DNA of 64,000 bases, taken from positions 124,001 through 188,000 of the forward strand of contig JAGOBK010000001.1 of assembly GCA_017983465.1 (NCBI GenBank), given 5' to 3'. Position 1 is the first letter of the stretch. Each line of letters begins with the position of its first letter. Of the stretch, positions 45,832 through 54,024 are shown piece after piece. The translations under genes were made by a program, and so were the position numbers. Origin of the DNA: Crocinitomicaceae bacterium. GTDB taxonomy: Bacteria > Bacteroidota > Bacteroidia > Flavobacteriales_D > Crocinitomicaceae. Below the pieces are notes generated by a model. The model was not told the DNA's origin and did not search any database. It was given only the letters and a program-made list of their open reading frames with translations.

Positions 45832-46526
45832 TGAAAAAAATCTTCAGTTTTTTATTTGTACTTCAAGCCTTAACTTCCTTTTCTCAAGAAGTTGATGCTG
45901 ATGCAGTAATTCAACAGGTCGTTCAAAAATTAAATTCCGTCAAGGATTATTCGGTGGATGCCAACATCAAGGCCAATATCCCGCTCATTAAAATAATGCC
46001 GGTAAACGCTTCCATTTATTTTAAGCAGAAGGATAAATTCAAAGTGGTTTCCAAAGGAATTGCAATTTTACCGAAGCAAGGATTTACCGATGTGAATGCT
46101 TTTTTGATGAATAAAGGTTCGTACATGGCGGTATCAAGCGGGACAAAAACCATTGGTGAAATTAAAACGAACTTAATCACGGTCATTCCAACAGGGGAGA
46201 CCAGCGAGATCATTTTAGCGAAACTGTGGATAGATACCAAGAGAGATGTCATTCTTCGCTCACAAGTCACAACGCGCTCGAGCGGAACCGTTATTGTTGA
46301 TTACACTTATGGCACAGAAGTTCAATTTGGACTTCCAAATCAATTAACCTTTACAATTGATGTAAAGAAATTTAAAATGCCAAAGAGTGTGGCCGCAGAT
46401 TTAAACAAAACGGATCAGCAAAAGAAGAAAACGGCTGATAAAGATCAAAAGGGAACGATTGTCATCAAACTAACGAATTACAAGGTGAATAAAGGCATTA
46501 GTGATGCTGTATTCAAAGAGAAGTAA
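45831..46526 (+). CDS. LolA-like periplasmic protein
   Basis: 231 aa with a signal peptide (MKKIFSFLFVLQALTSFS). LolA-like half-barrel elements: VIQQVVQKLNSVKDYSVDANI, ASIYFKQKDKFKVV and LWIDTKRDVILRSQV. The last ~40 residues add a Lys-rich stretch and a strand. LolA carries lipoproteins across the periplasm; this paralogue sits in an ABC operon rather than with lolB or ftsK, so cargo may differ. Third gene of the coupled operon. Confidence 0.82.
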   Translation: MKKIFSFLFVLQALTSFSQEVDADAVIQQVVQKLNSVKDYSVDANIKANIPLIKIMPVNASIYFKQKDKFKVVSKGIAILPKQGFTDVNAFLMNKGSYMAVSSGTKTIGEIKTNLITVIPTGETSEIILAKLWIDTKRDVILRSQVTTRSSGTVIVDYTYGTEVQFGLPNQLTFTIDVKKFKMPKSVAADLNKTDQQKKKTADKDQKGTIVIKLTNYKVNKGISDAVFKEK

Positions 46527-46527
46527 G

Positions 46528-46818
46528 CTACTTTTTAAACGGTTTGATTTCTTTTAATTCTGATTCTTTCAATCCTTGCTCATGCTCCAGATCATAATCG
46601 TCTTGTAACATGAGCCAGAATTTTCCGGTTGTTCCAAAATATTTGGCAAAACGCAGTGCAGTATCTGCAGTGATGCGGCGGTTTCCTTTTAGTATTTCAC
46701 TTATGCGTGTTTGAGGTAGGAATGTTTCCTTCGCCAAACGATAGGGAGTAATTTCTAGCGGAACTAAAAACTCTTCGAGTAATACTTCTCCAGGGTGAAT
46801 GTTTTTTAACTTTTCCAT
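46528..46818 (-). CDS. higA: HigA family antitoxin
   Basis: 96 aa. Diagnostic opening NIHPGEVLLEEFLVPLEIT, HTH with LAKETFLPQTRISEILKGNR and ITADTALRFAKYFGTTGKFW. It neutralises the toxin and autoregulates the module. It follows the toxin gene by 11 bases. Confidence 0.96.
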   Translation of the reverse strand: MEKLKNIHPGEVLLEEFLVPLEITPYRLAKETFLPQTRISEILKGNRRITADTALRFAKYFGTTGKFWLMLQDDYDLEHEQGLKESELKEIKPFKK

Positions 46819-46829
46819 GACTTTTTATT

Positions 46830-47111
46830 TTAATGATAATCAACTAATTGTACATCAAGCGCGTCATTTTCATGCCAAATAAAAACAATTCGCCATTGTT
46901 GGTTCACATGGATACTATGATAAGATGATAAATTCCCTTGCAGCTTTTCTAAACGATTTGCGGGCGGAACCCTTAAATCGGTTAAATTTTGCGCTGCGTG
47001 AAGCATTTTTAATTTTCTTCGCGCTATTTGTTGAATTTCTGGTGGATACCTTCGGGATATTTTACCCAAATATATTTTTTCGGTTTCCTTGTTCCCAAAT
47101 AACTTTAACAT
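46830..47111 (-). CDS. higB: HigB/RelE family toxin
   Basis: 93 aa from MLKLFGNKETEKIYLGK; an upstream TTG gives no conserved residues. RelE-fold sequence LKMLHAAQNLTDLRVPPANR, LEKLQG and SIHVNQQWRIVFIW is typical of the HigB group that pairs with small HigA. Ribosome-dependent mRNA cleavage expected. Different subfamily from the module at 20.8 kb. Confidence 0.95.
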   Translation of the reverse strand: MLKLFGNKETEKIYLGKISRRYPPEIQQIARRKLKMLHAAQNLTDLRVPPANRLEKLQGNLSSYHSIHVNQQWRIVFIWHENDALDVQLVDYH

Positions 47112-47184
47112 AGTAACGCTTTGAGTTACTAACGTCAAAAGTAAGTATTTATTTCAAGTGAATCAAAAAAAACAAAAAAAAAGA

Positions 47185-47535
47185 TCAAATAGCCTCGTCG
47201 TCCACTTGGAGCATATGCAATAAACGATGTATGATTGGGGAAAAGAATACAGCTGTGCACGTTAGAAAAGCAACTCCGCTATAAAGTGCGTAAAAACTTG
47301 AGAATAATTTTGCGGCATCTGTATCTAACGGAATTACTGGTCCCATTCCTGTAAGGATCATACATGCCATGTGAAAAGCGTCTACCCAACTCGGCGCACC
47401 AAAGTACTTATAACCAATAGTTCCAATTCCAACAGAAAAAACGATAAGAGCTAAAGCAAAAAGCATATACCGAAAGACACGTTTAACGAAGACATTGACG
47501 TCGGCTACTTTTTGTTTTTTATGCTCGAATTTCAT
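47185..47535 (-). CDS. Two-helix channel-like membrane protein with altered filter
   Basis: 116 aa. Two hydrophobic helices (YMLFALALIVFSVGIGTIGY; FSSFYALYSGVAFLTCTAVFF) flank a pore-loop-like stretch WVDAFHMACMILTGMGPVIP. The layout copies the potassium channel pore module (Ion_trans_2), but the filter position reads TGMGP instead of TVGYG, so potassium selectivity is doubtful. Nine bases from glmM upstream in the same direction, likely co-transcribed. Function unknown. Confidence 0.72.
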   Translation of the reverse strand: MKFEHKKQKVADVNVFVKRVFRYMLFALALIVFSVGIGTIGYKYFGAPSWVDAFHMACMILTGMGPVIPLDTDAAKLFSSFYALYSGVAFLTCTAVFFSPIIHRLLHMLQVDDEAI

Positions 47536-47544
47536 TTTATTGAA

Positions 47545-48930
47545 TTAAATACACGCTTTAATTTCTTCGATGATGCGTTTTGCTAATTGATCGGCTGCTT
47601 GCTCATCCTTGCTTTCAGAATAAATTCGAATGATGGGTTCCGTGTTACTCTTTCTCAAATGTACCCATTCTTTGGCAATGTAGATTTTTACACCGTCAAT
47701 GGTATCTACTTCTTCGTGTGCGTATTTAGCTGCCATATCCGCTAGGACTTTATCCACGTTAATGTCAGGAGTAAGCTCAATTTTATTCTTGGAAATCGTA
47801 TACTTTGGATAGCTGTCGCGAAGTGCTGAAACGCTTTTTTTCTCGTGAGCCAAATGACTCAAGAATAACGCAATTCCAACGAGAGAATCACGTCCATAAT
47901 GTAATTCAGGATAAATGATTCCACCGTTTCCTTCACCACCTATTACTGCGTTGACTTCTTTCATTTTGGCAACCACGTTCACTTCACCAACGGCCGCAGC
48001 TGCGTAGGTTAATCCGCGTGCTTCAGTGATGTCGCGCAATGCTCTTGTTGAAGATAAGTTAGATACTGTTGATCCTGGTGTATGTTTCAACACGTAATCC
48101 GCACAAGCAACTAACGTATATTCTTCGCCAAACATAGACCCATCCTCGCAAACCAACGCTAATCGGTCAACATCTGGATCCACCGTGATTCCAAAGTCCG
48201 CTTGAACTTCAAGTATTTTCGCTGATAAATCTGTTAAATGTTCAGGAAGTGGTTCTGGGTTGTGTGGGAAATGTCCGGTTGGTTCACAGTACATTTCTGT
48301 GATTTTCGTAACGCCTAATGCACGAAGCATAGCTGGCACAAAGATTCCTCCAGTCGAATTCACTGCATCTACAACAATATTAAAGTCTGCTGCTGCAATT
48401 GCGTCTTTGTCTACCAATGGTAAAGCTAAAATCGCGTCAACATGTTTTTGAAGGTATGAATCATCGTTGCGAACAACGCCTAAGTCATCCACTTCCGCAA
48501 AAACAAAACGTTCTTGCTCCGCGATAGACAATACTTCTTCACCATCTTTACCACTGATGAATTCACCTTTTTCATTTAACAATTTCAAGGCGTTCCATTG
48601 TTTCGGATTGTGGCTTGCTGTTAAAATGATTCCACCTTGTGCATTTTCTAATGGGACAGCAACTTCCACTGTTGGTGTCGTTGAAAGTCCAAGATTGATC
48701 ACATCGATTCCAAGTCCAAGTAGGGTAGAGACCACTAAATCGGAAATCATGGCGCCAGAAATACGCGCATCACGTCCAATAACCACTCGGATTTTTTGTC
48801 CTGGATTACGTTCCATTAACCATGATCCATATGCTGCAGCAAATTTCACTGCGTCAATTGGAGTTAAACCATTGTCCACAGTTCCACCAATGGTTCCACG
48901 GATACCAGATATTGATTTTATTAATGTCAT
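47545..48930 (-). CDS. glmM: Phosphoglucosamine mutase
   Basis: 461 aa, alpha-D-phosphohexomutase family. Phospho-Ser loop ILTASHNPKQWNALK, metal loop VDPDVDRLAL, sugar loop GGEGNGGIIYP and the C-terminal phosphate-binding LRKSNTEPIIRIY. It makes glucosamine-1-phosphate for peptidoglycan and LPS precursors; assignment to GlmM rather than another phosphomutase rests on length and the overall pattern. Ten bases separate it from ribH. Confidence 0.9.
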   Translation of the reverse strand: MTLIKSISGIRGTIGGTVDNGLTPIDAVKFAAAYGSWLMERNPGQKIRVVIGRDARISGAMISDLVVSTLLGLGIDVINLGLSTTPTVEVAVPLENAQGGIILTASHNPKQWNALKLLNEKGEFISGKDGEEVLSIAEQERFVFAEVDDLGVVRNDDSYLQKHVDAILALPLVDKDAIAAADFNIVVDAVNSTGGIFVPAMLRALGVTKITEMYCEPTGHFPHNPEPLPEHLTDLSAKILEVQADFGITVDPDVDRLALVCEDGSMFGEEYTLVACADYVLKHTPGSTVSNLSSTRALRDITEARGLTYAAAAVGEVNVVAKMKEVNAVIGGEGNGGIIYPELHYGRDSLVGIALFLSHLAHEKKSVSALRDSYPKYTISKNKIELTPDINVDKVLADMAAKYAHEEVDTIDGVKIYIAKEWVHLRKSNTEPIIRIYSESKDEQAADQLAKRIIEEIKACI

Positions 48931-48940
48931 GTGCTAAAAA

Positions 48941-49432
48941 TTAAGCGAATTTCTTTTTATTGGAGATCATTTGCAAGCAAGCTGCTGCTGCTTCAATTCC
49001 TTTATTCCCATGTTTACCACCTGCACGATCAAGCGATTGTTGTTCGTGATTATCTGTGAGCAAACAAAATGCGACAGGCTTGTTGGTTTTCAACATTACA
49101 TCCATGATGCCTTGTGTCGTCCCTGAGCAAACAAAGTCGAAATGACGTGTTTCACCTTGAATCACGACGCCAATAGCGATTGCGCCATCTATATCGCCAC
49201 GTTCACAGAAATACTGTGCACCTAAAGGTAATTCGAAAGCTCCTGGTACGCGTTGAATATGAATGTTTTCTTCGATTACTCCATTTTCAAGTAAGGTAGC
49301 GATTGCGCCTTCCATCAAACGATTGGTAATATGATCGTTCCAATCAGAAACAACAATGCCGATTTGGAAATCGGCACCATTGATTATATTTTCAGTTGAA
49401 TACGAAGATAGATTTTTGTTGGCTGTCGCCAT
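48941..49432 (-). CDS. ribH: 6,7-dimethyl-8-ribityllumazine synthase
   Basis: 163 aa. Lumazine synthase motifs IGIVVSDWNDHITNRLMEGA, VPGAFELPLGAQ, GVVIQGETRHFDFVC and CLLTDNHEQQSLDRAGGKHG are present. It catalyses the penultimate riboflavin step and assembles as a pentamer or capsid. It lies eight bases after the TPR gene. Confidence 0.97.
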   Translation of the reverse strand: MATANKNLSSYSTENIINGADFQIGIVVSDWNDHITNRLMEGAIATLLENGVIEENIHIQRVPGAFELPLGAQYFCERGDIDGAIAIGVVIQGETRHFDFVCSGTTQGIMDVMLKTNKPVAFCLLTDNHEQQSLDRAGGKHGNKGIEAAAACLQMISNKKKFA

Positions 49433-49440
49433 CGTCTTTC

Positions 49441-50073
49441 TTATTTAGTGCTCACACGAGCGATGTATTTTTCAATTCCGTTTTGAGAAGCGTATGTTGG
49501 ATAATCATCACGAATACGTGTGTAGAATCCGGTTGCATCTTCGTTCTTTTTCAATTTCTCTGCAACCAATCCTGCTTTGAACAAGTACATTGGTGTTGTC
49601 AACTCATTATCTTGAGCATCTGCAGCTTCTGTATAGAAAGTTAAAGCCTTATCATAATTTCTCATGTCCGAATAACAATCACCTTGTAATCCGATAGAGA
49701 ATACACTGATGTATGAATCATCCAAAGAAACACCTTCTAGGTTTTCCAAAGCTTTACGGTATTCACCTTTTTTCATGTATTGTGTAGCTAATAAGTACTG
49801 TCCGATTTCTCCTCCAGTTTTCCCATCATTGCTATTCACAAATGGCACTAAAACTTTGATTGCTTGATCAGTTGAGTCTTTCGAAATGTAATTCATTGCT
49901 ACCCACCATCCATCATTTGATTTTTCATTTGCAGGAACCCAAATCATTTGTCGGTAAACGAAAAACAATAATACTGCAGTCAATAATCCACCAACAATAT
50001 ATGTTCCTAATTTGAATTTCTTATCGTTGTTGAATTTAGCTTTTAATTCTTCTAAACTTAAATTTTCAATCAT
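49441..50073 (-). CDS. Tetratricopeptide repeat membrane protein
   Basis: 210 aa. One transmembrane helix at 24-42 (TYIVGGLLTAVLLFFVY) with the remainder outside; three TPR-like helical pairs follow (YLLATQYMKKGEYRKALENL, GDCYSDMRNYDKALTFYTEA, GLVAEKLKKNEDATGFYTRI). Topology resembles YfgM-type proteins, which assist the Sec translocon and periplasmic chaperones, but this is only by analogy. First gene of the ribH-glmM transcription unit. Confidence 0.82.
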   Translation of the reverse strand: MIENLSLEELKAKFNNDKKFKLGTYIVGGLLTAVLLFFVYRQMIWVPANEKSNDGWWVAMNYISKDSTDQAIKVLVPFVNSNDGKTGGEIGQYLLATQYMKKGEYRKALENLEGVSLDDSYISVFSIGLQGDCYSDMRNYDKALTFYTEAADAQDNELTTPMYLFKAGLVAEKLKKNEDATGFYTRIRDDYPTYASQNGIEKYIARVSTK

Positions 50074-50208
50074 TATCTAGTTATTTAGTTGGCAAAGATA
50101 ATTTTTTTTGGCTAATTCTTGAAATTCTGAATTAAAAGTCTCTATGTTTTCTAATATTTCTATTGTTCCTTGAGGATATAATTTAAGTCATGATCAAACT
50201 GCTTTTTG

Positions 50209-50216
50209 TATTTTTG
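50209..50216 (+). promoter_or_regulatory. -7 element (TATTTTTG) eight bases before the receptor ATG
   Basis: Full TAnnTTTG match ending at 50216, while the receptor start codon is at 50225. A transcription start a few bases downstream would leave almost no leader. Confidence 0.5.
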
Positions 50217-50224
50217 CACTACTT

Positions 50225-52684
50225 ATGAGATCTATCCTTATTTTACTTACTATAAACCTATTCATTGCTCAAAGCGTATTTGGACAAAAAACCAATTCAA
50301 ATGAGGACGGATTGGTCATCGGGAAGATTGTTGATCAACAAACTGGAAAAGCATTGGAATACGTATCCGTGAAGCTTTTCAAAGCAGCGGATTCCACCAT
50401 TGTTTCCGGCGCATTTACCACGGTGGACGGAAAATACAGAATCCCCTGTCAATATGGTTCCTTTTACTTGAAGATAACGTTCATGAATTATGATCCTATT
50501 TTAGTTTCTGCGATAACCGTGAAAACAGCCCTTCCTATTTTTAATGTCGGGACATTGAAAATGAGAAAGATTAGCGAAAAAACAGAGCGGGAAATTAAGG
50601 TGATTGCCGAGAAAGATGTTTTAAAGGCTGGAATTGATAAAAAAATATACAATGTTGCTGAAGATTTAAATGTTCGAGGTGGTACAGCAAATGACATCCT
50701 ACAACGATTACCATCCGTAGAAGTTGATCAAGATGGAAAAGTGATGCTGCGTGGTGAAGGATCGGTTACGGTGCTAATTGATGGACGTCCGAGTTCTTTG
50801 AGCGGTGGAAATGGTAAAACGTTGCTCGATGCTCTTCCCGCGGGATCGATTGAACGCATTGAAATCGTGACAAATCCATCGGCGAAATACGATCCGGACG
50901 GAACTTCGGGAATCATCAACATCGTCCTTAAGAAGAACAAGTTAAACGGATTCAATGGCTTGGTCTCAACAAACCTCGCAACTACCTTTCAAAATAGAGG
51001 AAATGTCGCAGAGGGGAATTTATCCTTGAGTTACCGAACAGGTATTTTCAATATTTACGGAACTTACAACGCCCGCTATTTAGAAGGGTACCGAAACAAC
51101 TATTCGCACATTACACAAGGTTCAGGAGCTACGTATTTCAACTTGGACCAAAGTCGCGTTGGAACAGATTTAAATGCGGGACAAACATTTCGTTTTGGAA
51201 TGGATATTAATTTGAAGGCACGTAACACCTTGGGATTCTCTGCAACTGGAAATATAGGAGTTAGGGATCGTACAGGAGATTTATGGAATTCAAGCTATGA
51301 TGTACTTGGACAACGAGACAGTTTATGGTTGCGTTCGTCGTATGATCCTTCCCAACAAAGAAACTTTGATTTCAACGTAAATTACAAGTACGATTTTAAA
51401 AATGAACGAGGGAATTTAACCTTTGATGCAACACAGTCCCTTGGAAACGAAAACATCCAAGGTTATTACACACAAAGTTACTACACACCAGATTCTCTAC
51501 TAACGAGCTACCCAGAATTAATTCAAGAGTTGCGAAACACGGAAAAAAACAACATCACCACCCTACAATCTGATTTCACTTACTTGTTCCCAAAACTTGG
51601 GGCGAGATTTGAATCTGGTGCTAAAGCAATCATTCGAGATCAAAGCGTTAATCCCTTTTCTTCTACATACGATTGGAGCGCTCAAATGAATCTAGAGGAT
51701 AGTCTAGCTAACTTCCTTTACGAATATAACGAGCAAATTTATAGCTTGTATGCAGTCTATGGTCAACAAATAAATCGTGTGAAGTTTCAGGGTGGATTAC
51801 GTGCTGAAAACGCTTATCAAATCCCCAATTTGGTCACAGACTCTATTCGAATAGTGAATCACTATATCAATCTATTTCCTTCCGCTCATTTACGTTATGT
51901 GTTGAAGCCTAAATCAGAAATCAGTCTGAGTTACAGCCGCAGAATTACACGTGCATCCTCGGCAGATTTAAATCCATTCACGAATTACTCTGATCCATTC
52001 AATTTACGTACTGGAAATCCATATTTACAGCCAGAATTCATCCATTCCTTCGATTTGGGTTATTCCTTGGAAAAAGCAAAATATTCAATCACGGCGAGTA
52101 CGTATTATCGAAATAGTACAGGTGTTATTTCTCGTGTAAAGGAGTTTTACGAAAATGGGACAAGCGCTGTGACGTTCATGAATATCGCAGAAACAAAAAG
52201 CCTTGGATCTGAGTTTGTTTGCATGTTTCGCCCAACGAATTGGTGGAAAAATACGTTTTCCTACAACGCGAATTACATTTGGTACATTACGAACCAAGTG
52301 GACCTGCCGAACCGTCAAGGATTTAACCACAACTTCAAATACAATTCATCTGTCGAATTTTGGAAGAAAACAGCGACACTTCAATTAAGTGTGACATATA
52401 ATGGACCACGTGTGACGGTTCAAGGAATTGCACAACGTCAAGGTCCAATCGATTTGGCTTTTGAAAAGAAACTTCAAGGTGGTAAATGGACCGTTGGAGC
52501 GCGTGTTACGGATATTTTCAATAAACAAGGATTCTACATGCAGGTCAATCGTCCTGGTGTAGAGCAAACAGCAGAGTTCAAATGGTTGACAAGACGTTTC
52601 TATCTTTCTGCAAGTTACAAGTTTGGCAAGTTGGAGATGTCTAATAAATCAAAACTTCCTGGTGCTGAAGGAGGCGCTGAGTAG
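50225..52684 (+). CDS. TonB-dependent receptor, outer membrane beta-barrel family
   Basis: 819 aa. Signal peptide (SILILLTINLFIAQSVFG). Residues 30-115 form a carboxypeptidase-like domain (GLVIGKIVDQQTGKALEYVS); the plug follows (DILQRLPSVEVDQDGKVMLR, TNPSAKYDPDGTSGIINIVL), then a 22-strand-type barrel to residue ~805 with LSYSRRITRASSADLNPF and NPYLQPE. This is the OMP_b-brl_3 group common in Bacteroidota. Ligand unknown and no SusD partner adjacent. Convergent with the 190-aa gene two bases away. Confidence 0.93.
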   Translation: MRSILILLTINLFIAQSVFGQKTNSNEDGLVIGKIVDQQTGKALEYVSVKLFKAADSTIVSGAFTTVDGKYRIPCQYGSFYLKITFMNYDPILVSAITVKTALPIFNVGTLKMRKISEKTEREIKVIAEKDVLKAGIDKKIYNVAEDLNVRGGTANDILQRLPSVEVDQDGKVMLRGEGSVTVLIDGRPSSLSGGNGKTLLDALPAGSIERIEIVTNPSAKYDPDGTSGIINIVLKKNKLNGFNGLVSTNLATTFQNRGNVAEGNLSLSYRTGIFNIYGTYNARYLEGYRNNYSHITQGSGATYFNLDQSRVGTDLNAGQTFRFGMDINLKARNTLGFSATGNIGVRDRTGDLWNSSYDVLGQRDSLWLRSSYDPSQQRNFDFNVNYKYDFKNERGNLTFDATQSLGNENIQGYYTQSYYTPDSLLTSYPELIQELRNTEKNNITTLQSDFTYLFPKLGARFESGAKAIIRDQSVNPFSSTYDWSAQMNLEDSLANFLYEYNEQIYSLYAVYGQQINRVKFQGGLRAENAYQIPNLVTDSIRIVNHYINLFPSAHLRYVLKPKSEISLSYSRRITRASSADLNPFTNYSDPFNLRTGNPYLQPEFIHSFDLGYSLEKAKYSITASTYYRNSTGVISRVKEFYENGTSAVTFMNIAETKSLGSEFVCMFRPTNWWKNTFSYNANYIWYITNQVDLPNRQGFNHNFKYNSSVEFWKKTATLQLSVTYNGPRVTVQGIAQRQGPIDLAFEKKLQGGKWTVGARVTDIFNKQGFYMQVNRPGVEQTAEFKWLTRRFYLSASYKFGKLEMSNKSKLPGAEGGAE

Positions 52685-52686
52685 CA

Positions 52687-53259
52687 CTATTTAAACATGT
52701 CAAGAACGATTTTCAATCGGTAAATTTCGTGTTTTACGTCACTAGGTAATGTTAGGCCTTTTAATAGATGCGTCTGTTCGATTCCCTTCGTTTTTAGTTC
52801 TAAAATCCATTGCAGAAAGCGCATGGAGTCAATGATGGATGTTCGTTTAACTTCTTCCATCGAATCTTCAAAAAATGGTAAATTCCAAAACAATGCCCAA
52901 TCCTGGTAATTGCTAGCAATAGATTGCTGGATTTTAATTAATCCACTAAACGATTTCACATGGTTTAATTGCCCTAAAAGCAAAGCTCTATTCCGTTGAA
53001 AGGAATGAAATGCTGTTTCAATAGTCTCCGTTGATAACGGTAAAATGTGTAAATCGACTTCTTCAGGGAAGGAATAACCAAGTGCTACAGAAGCCTCTTG
53101 CAACAAGGTTAAACGTTTTTCTTTGGCTGGAAAGATGAATACATTGTCAGCTTTCTGAATGAGCTCTTGTTTGGCTTTAAACAAAGACATTTCAATGCAA
53201 TCATCTAAGTCATCATCTGCCGCCAGGGATAGGTGTATGACTGCTTCAGATTTTGTCAT
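52687..53259 (-). CDS. Protein of unknown function coupled to terC
   Basis: 190 aa, soluble, no signal peptide. Helical with ITERS-like charged stretches: HLSLAADDDLDDCIEMSLFK at the start and FWNLPFFEDSMEEVKRTSII in the middle. I recognise no family. Its ATG overlaps the terC stop by one base, so it is translated together with terC. Possibly a partner or regulator of that membrane protein; this is inference. Confidence 0.65.
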   Translation of the reverse strand: MTKSEAVIHLSLAADDDLDDCIEMSLFKAKQELIQKADNVFIFPAKEKRLTLLQEASVALGYSFPEEVDLHILPLSTETIETAFHSFQRNRALLLGQLNHVKSFSGLIKIQQSIASNYQDWALFWNLPFFEDSMEEVKRTSIIDSMRFLQWILELKTKGIEQTHLLKGLTLPSDVKHEIYRLKIVLDMFK

Positions 53260-54017
53260 TAACCTTTGTTTTTTCGCATTTTAATGTTCAGGAATTCAAT
53301 CACCAAGGAATAAACCAAGGCAAAGTAAATGTATCCTTTCTGGACATGCTCTCCAAAAGACTCCGCAATTAACATCACTCCGATGGTTACAAGGAATCCA
53401 AGTGCAATCATTTTAATGGTTGGACGTTTGTTGATGAAATCGCTGATTGGACGAGAGAATAATAGCATGACAATCATCGAGATAACGACAGCTAAAACGA
53501 TAATGATCAAAGGATTTGCATGTGTTTCTTTTGAAATGTCATTCGTCATTCCGACCGCTGAAATCACCGAATCAAAACTAAAGATGAAGTCAATGATGAC
53601 AATCTGCATAATCACACCGCGTAAAGTACTTTTCTCCTTCGATTTATGTTCTTCTTCTGAACCTTTTACGCTTGAATGCATTTCGGTCACAGACTTGTAG
53701 ATCAAGAACAACCCACCAATTAACAATACTAAACTATGACCTGTGAAGGATTGTCCCATGATCGTAAACAAGGGATGCTGATCCAAAGTCATTACCCAAG
53801 AAATCACACTCAACATCATTATTCGAATGATTAAAGCGAGACTCAATCCTATTAAGCGTGCTTTGCGTTGATTGACACGTGGAAGTGGATCTGTTACAAT
53901 GGAAATGAAAATGATATTATCAATTCCAAGAACGATTTCTAATAAGGTTAAAATAAATAAATAGGTCCAACCTTGAACGGTTCCTAAGATTTGAAATGAA
54001 GCGAGAAAATCTTCCAT
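53259..54017 (-). CDS. TerC family integral membrane protein
   Basis: 252 aa, seven helices. Signature GWTYLFILTLLEIVLGIDNIIF (core LLEIVLGIDNIIF) and IDFIFSFDSVISAVGMTNDI carry the acidic residues of the predicted metal-binding sites. Family members have been linked to tellurite resistance and to manganese export (Alx/MntX-like). Lies seven bases after menD in the same direction. Confidence 0.92.
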   Translation of the reverse strand: MEDFLASFQILGTVQGWTYLFILTLLEIVLGIDNIIFISIVTDPLPRVNQRKARLIGLSLALIIRIMMLSVISWVMTLDQHPLFTIMGQSFTGHSLVLLIGGLFLIYKSVTEMHSSVKGSEEEHKSKEKSTLRGVIMQIVIIDFIFSFDSVISAVGMTNDISKETHANPLIIIVLAVVISMIVMLLFSRPISDFINKRPTIKMIALGFLVTIGVMLIAESFGEHVQKGYIYFALVYSLVIEFLNIKMRKNKG

Positions 54018-54024
54018 GTATAGT

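Noticed and set aside
47141..47184. Terminator for the channel gene
   Set aside because: A-rich stretch without a stem of useful length.
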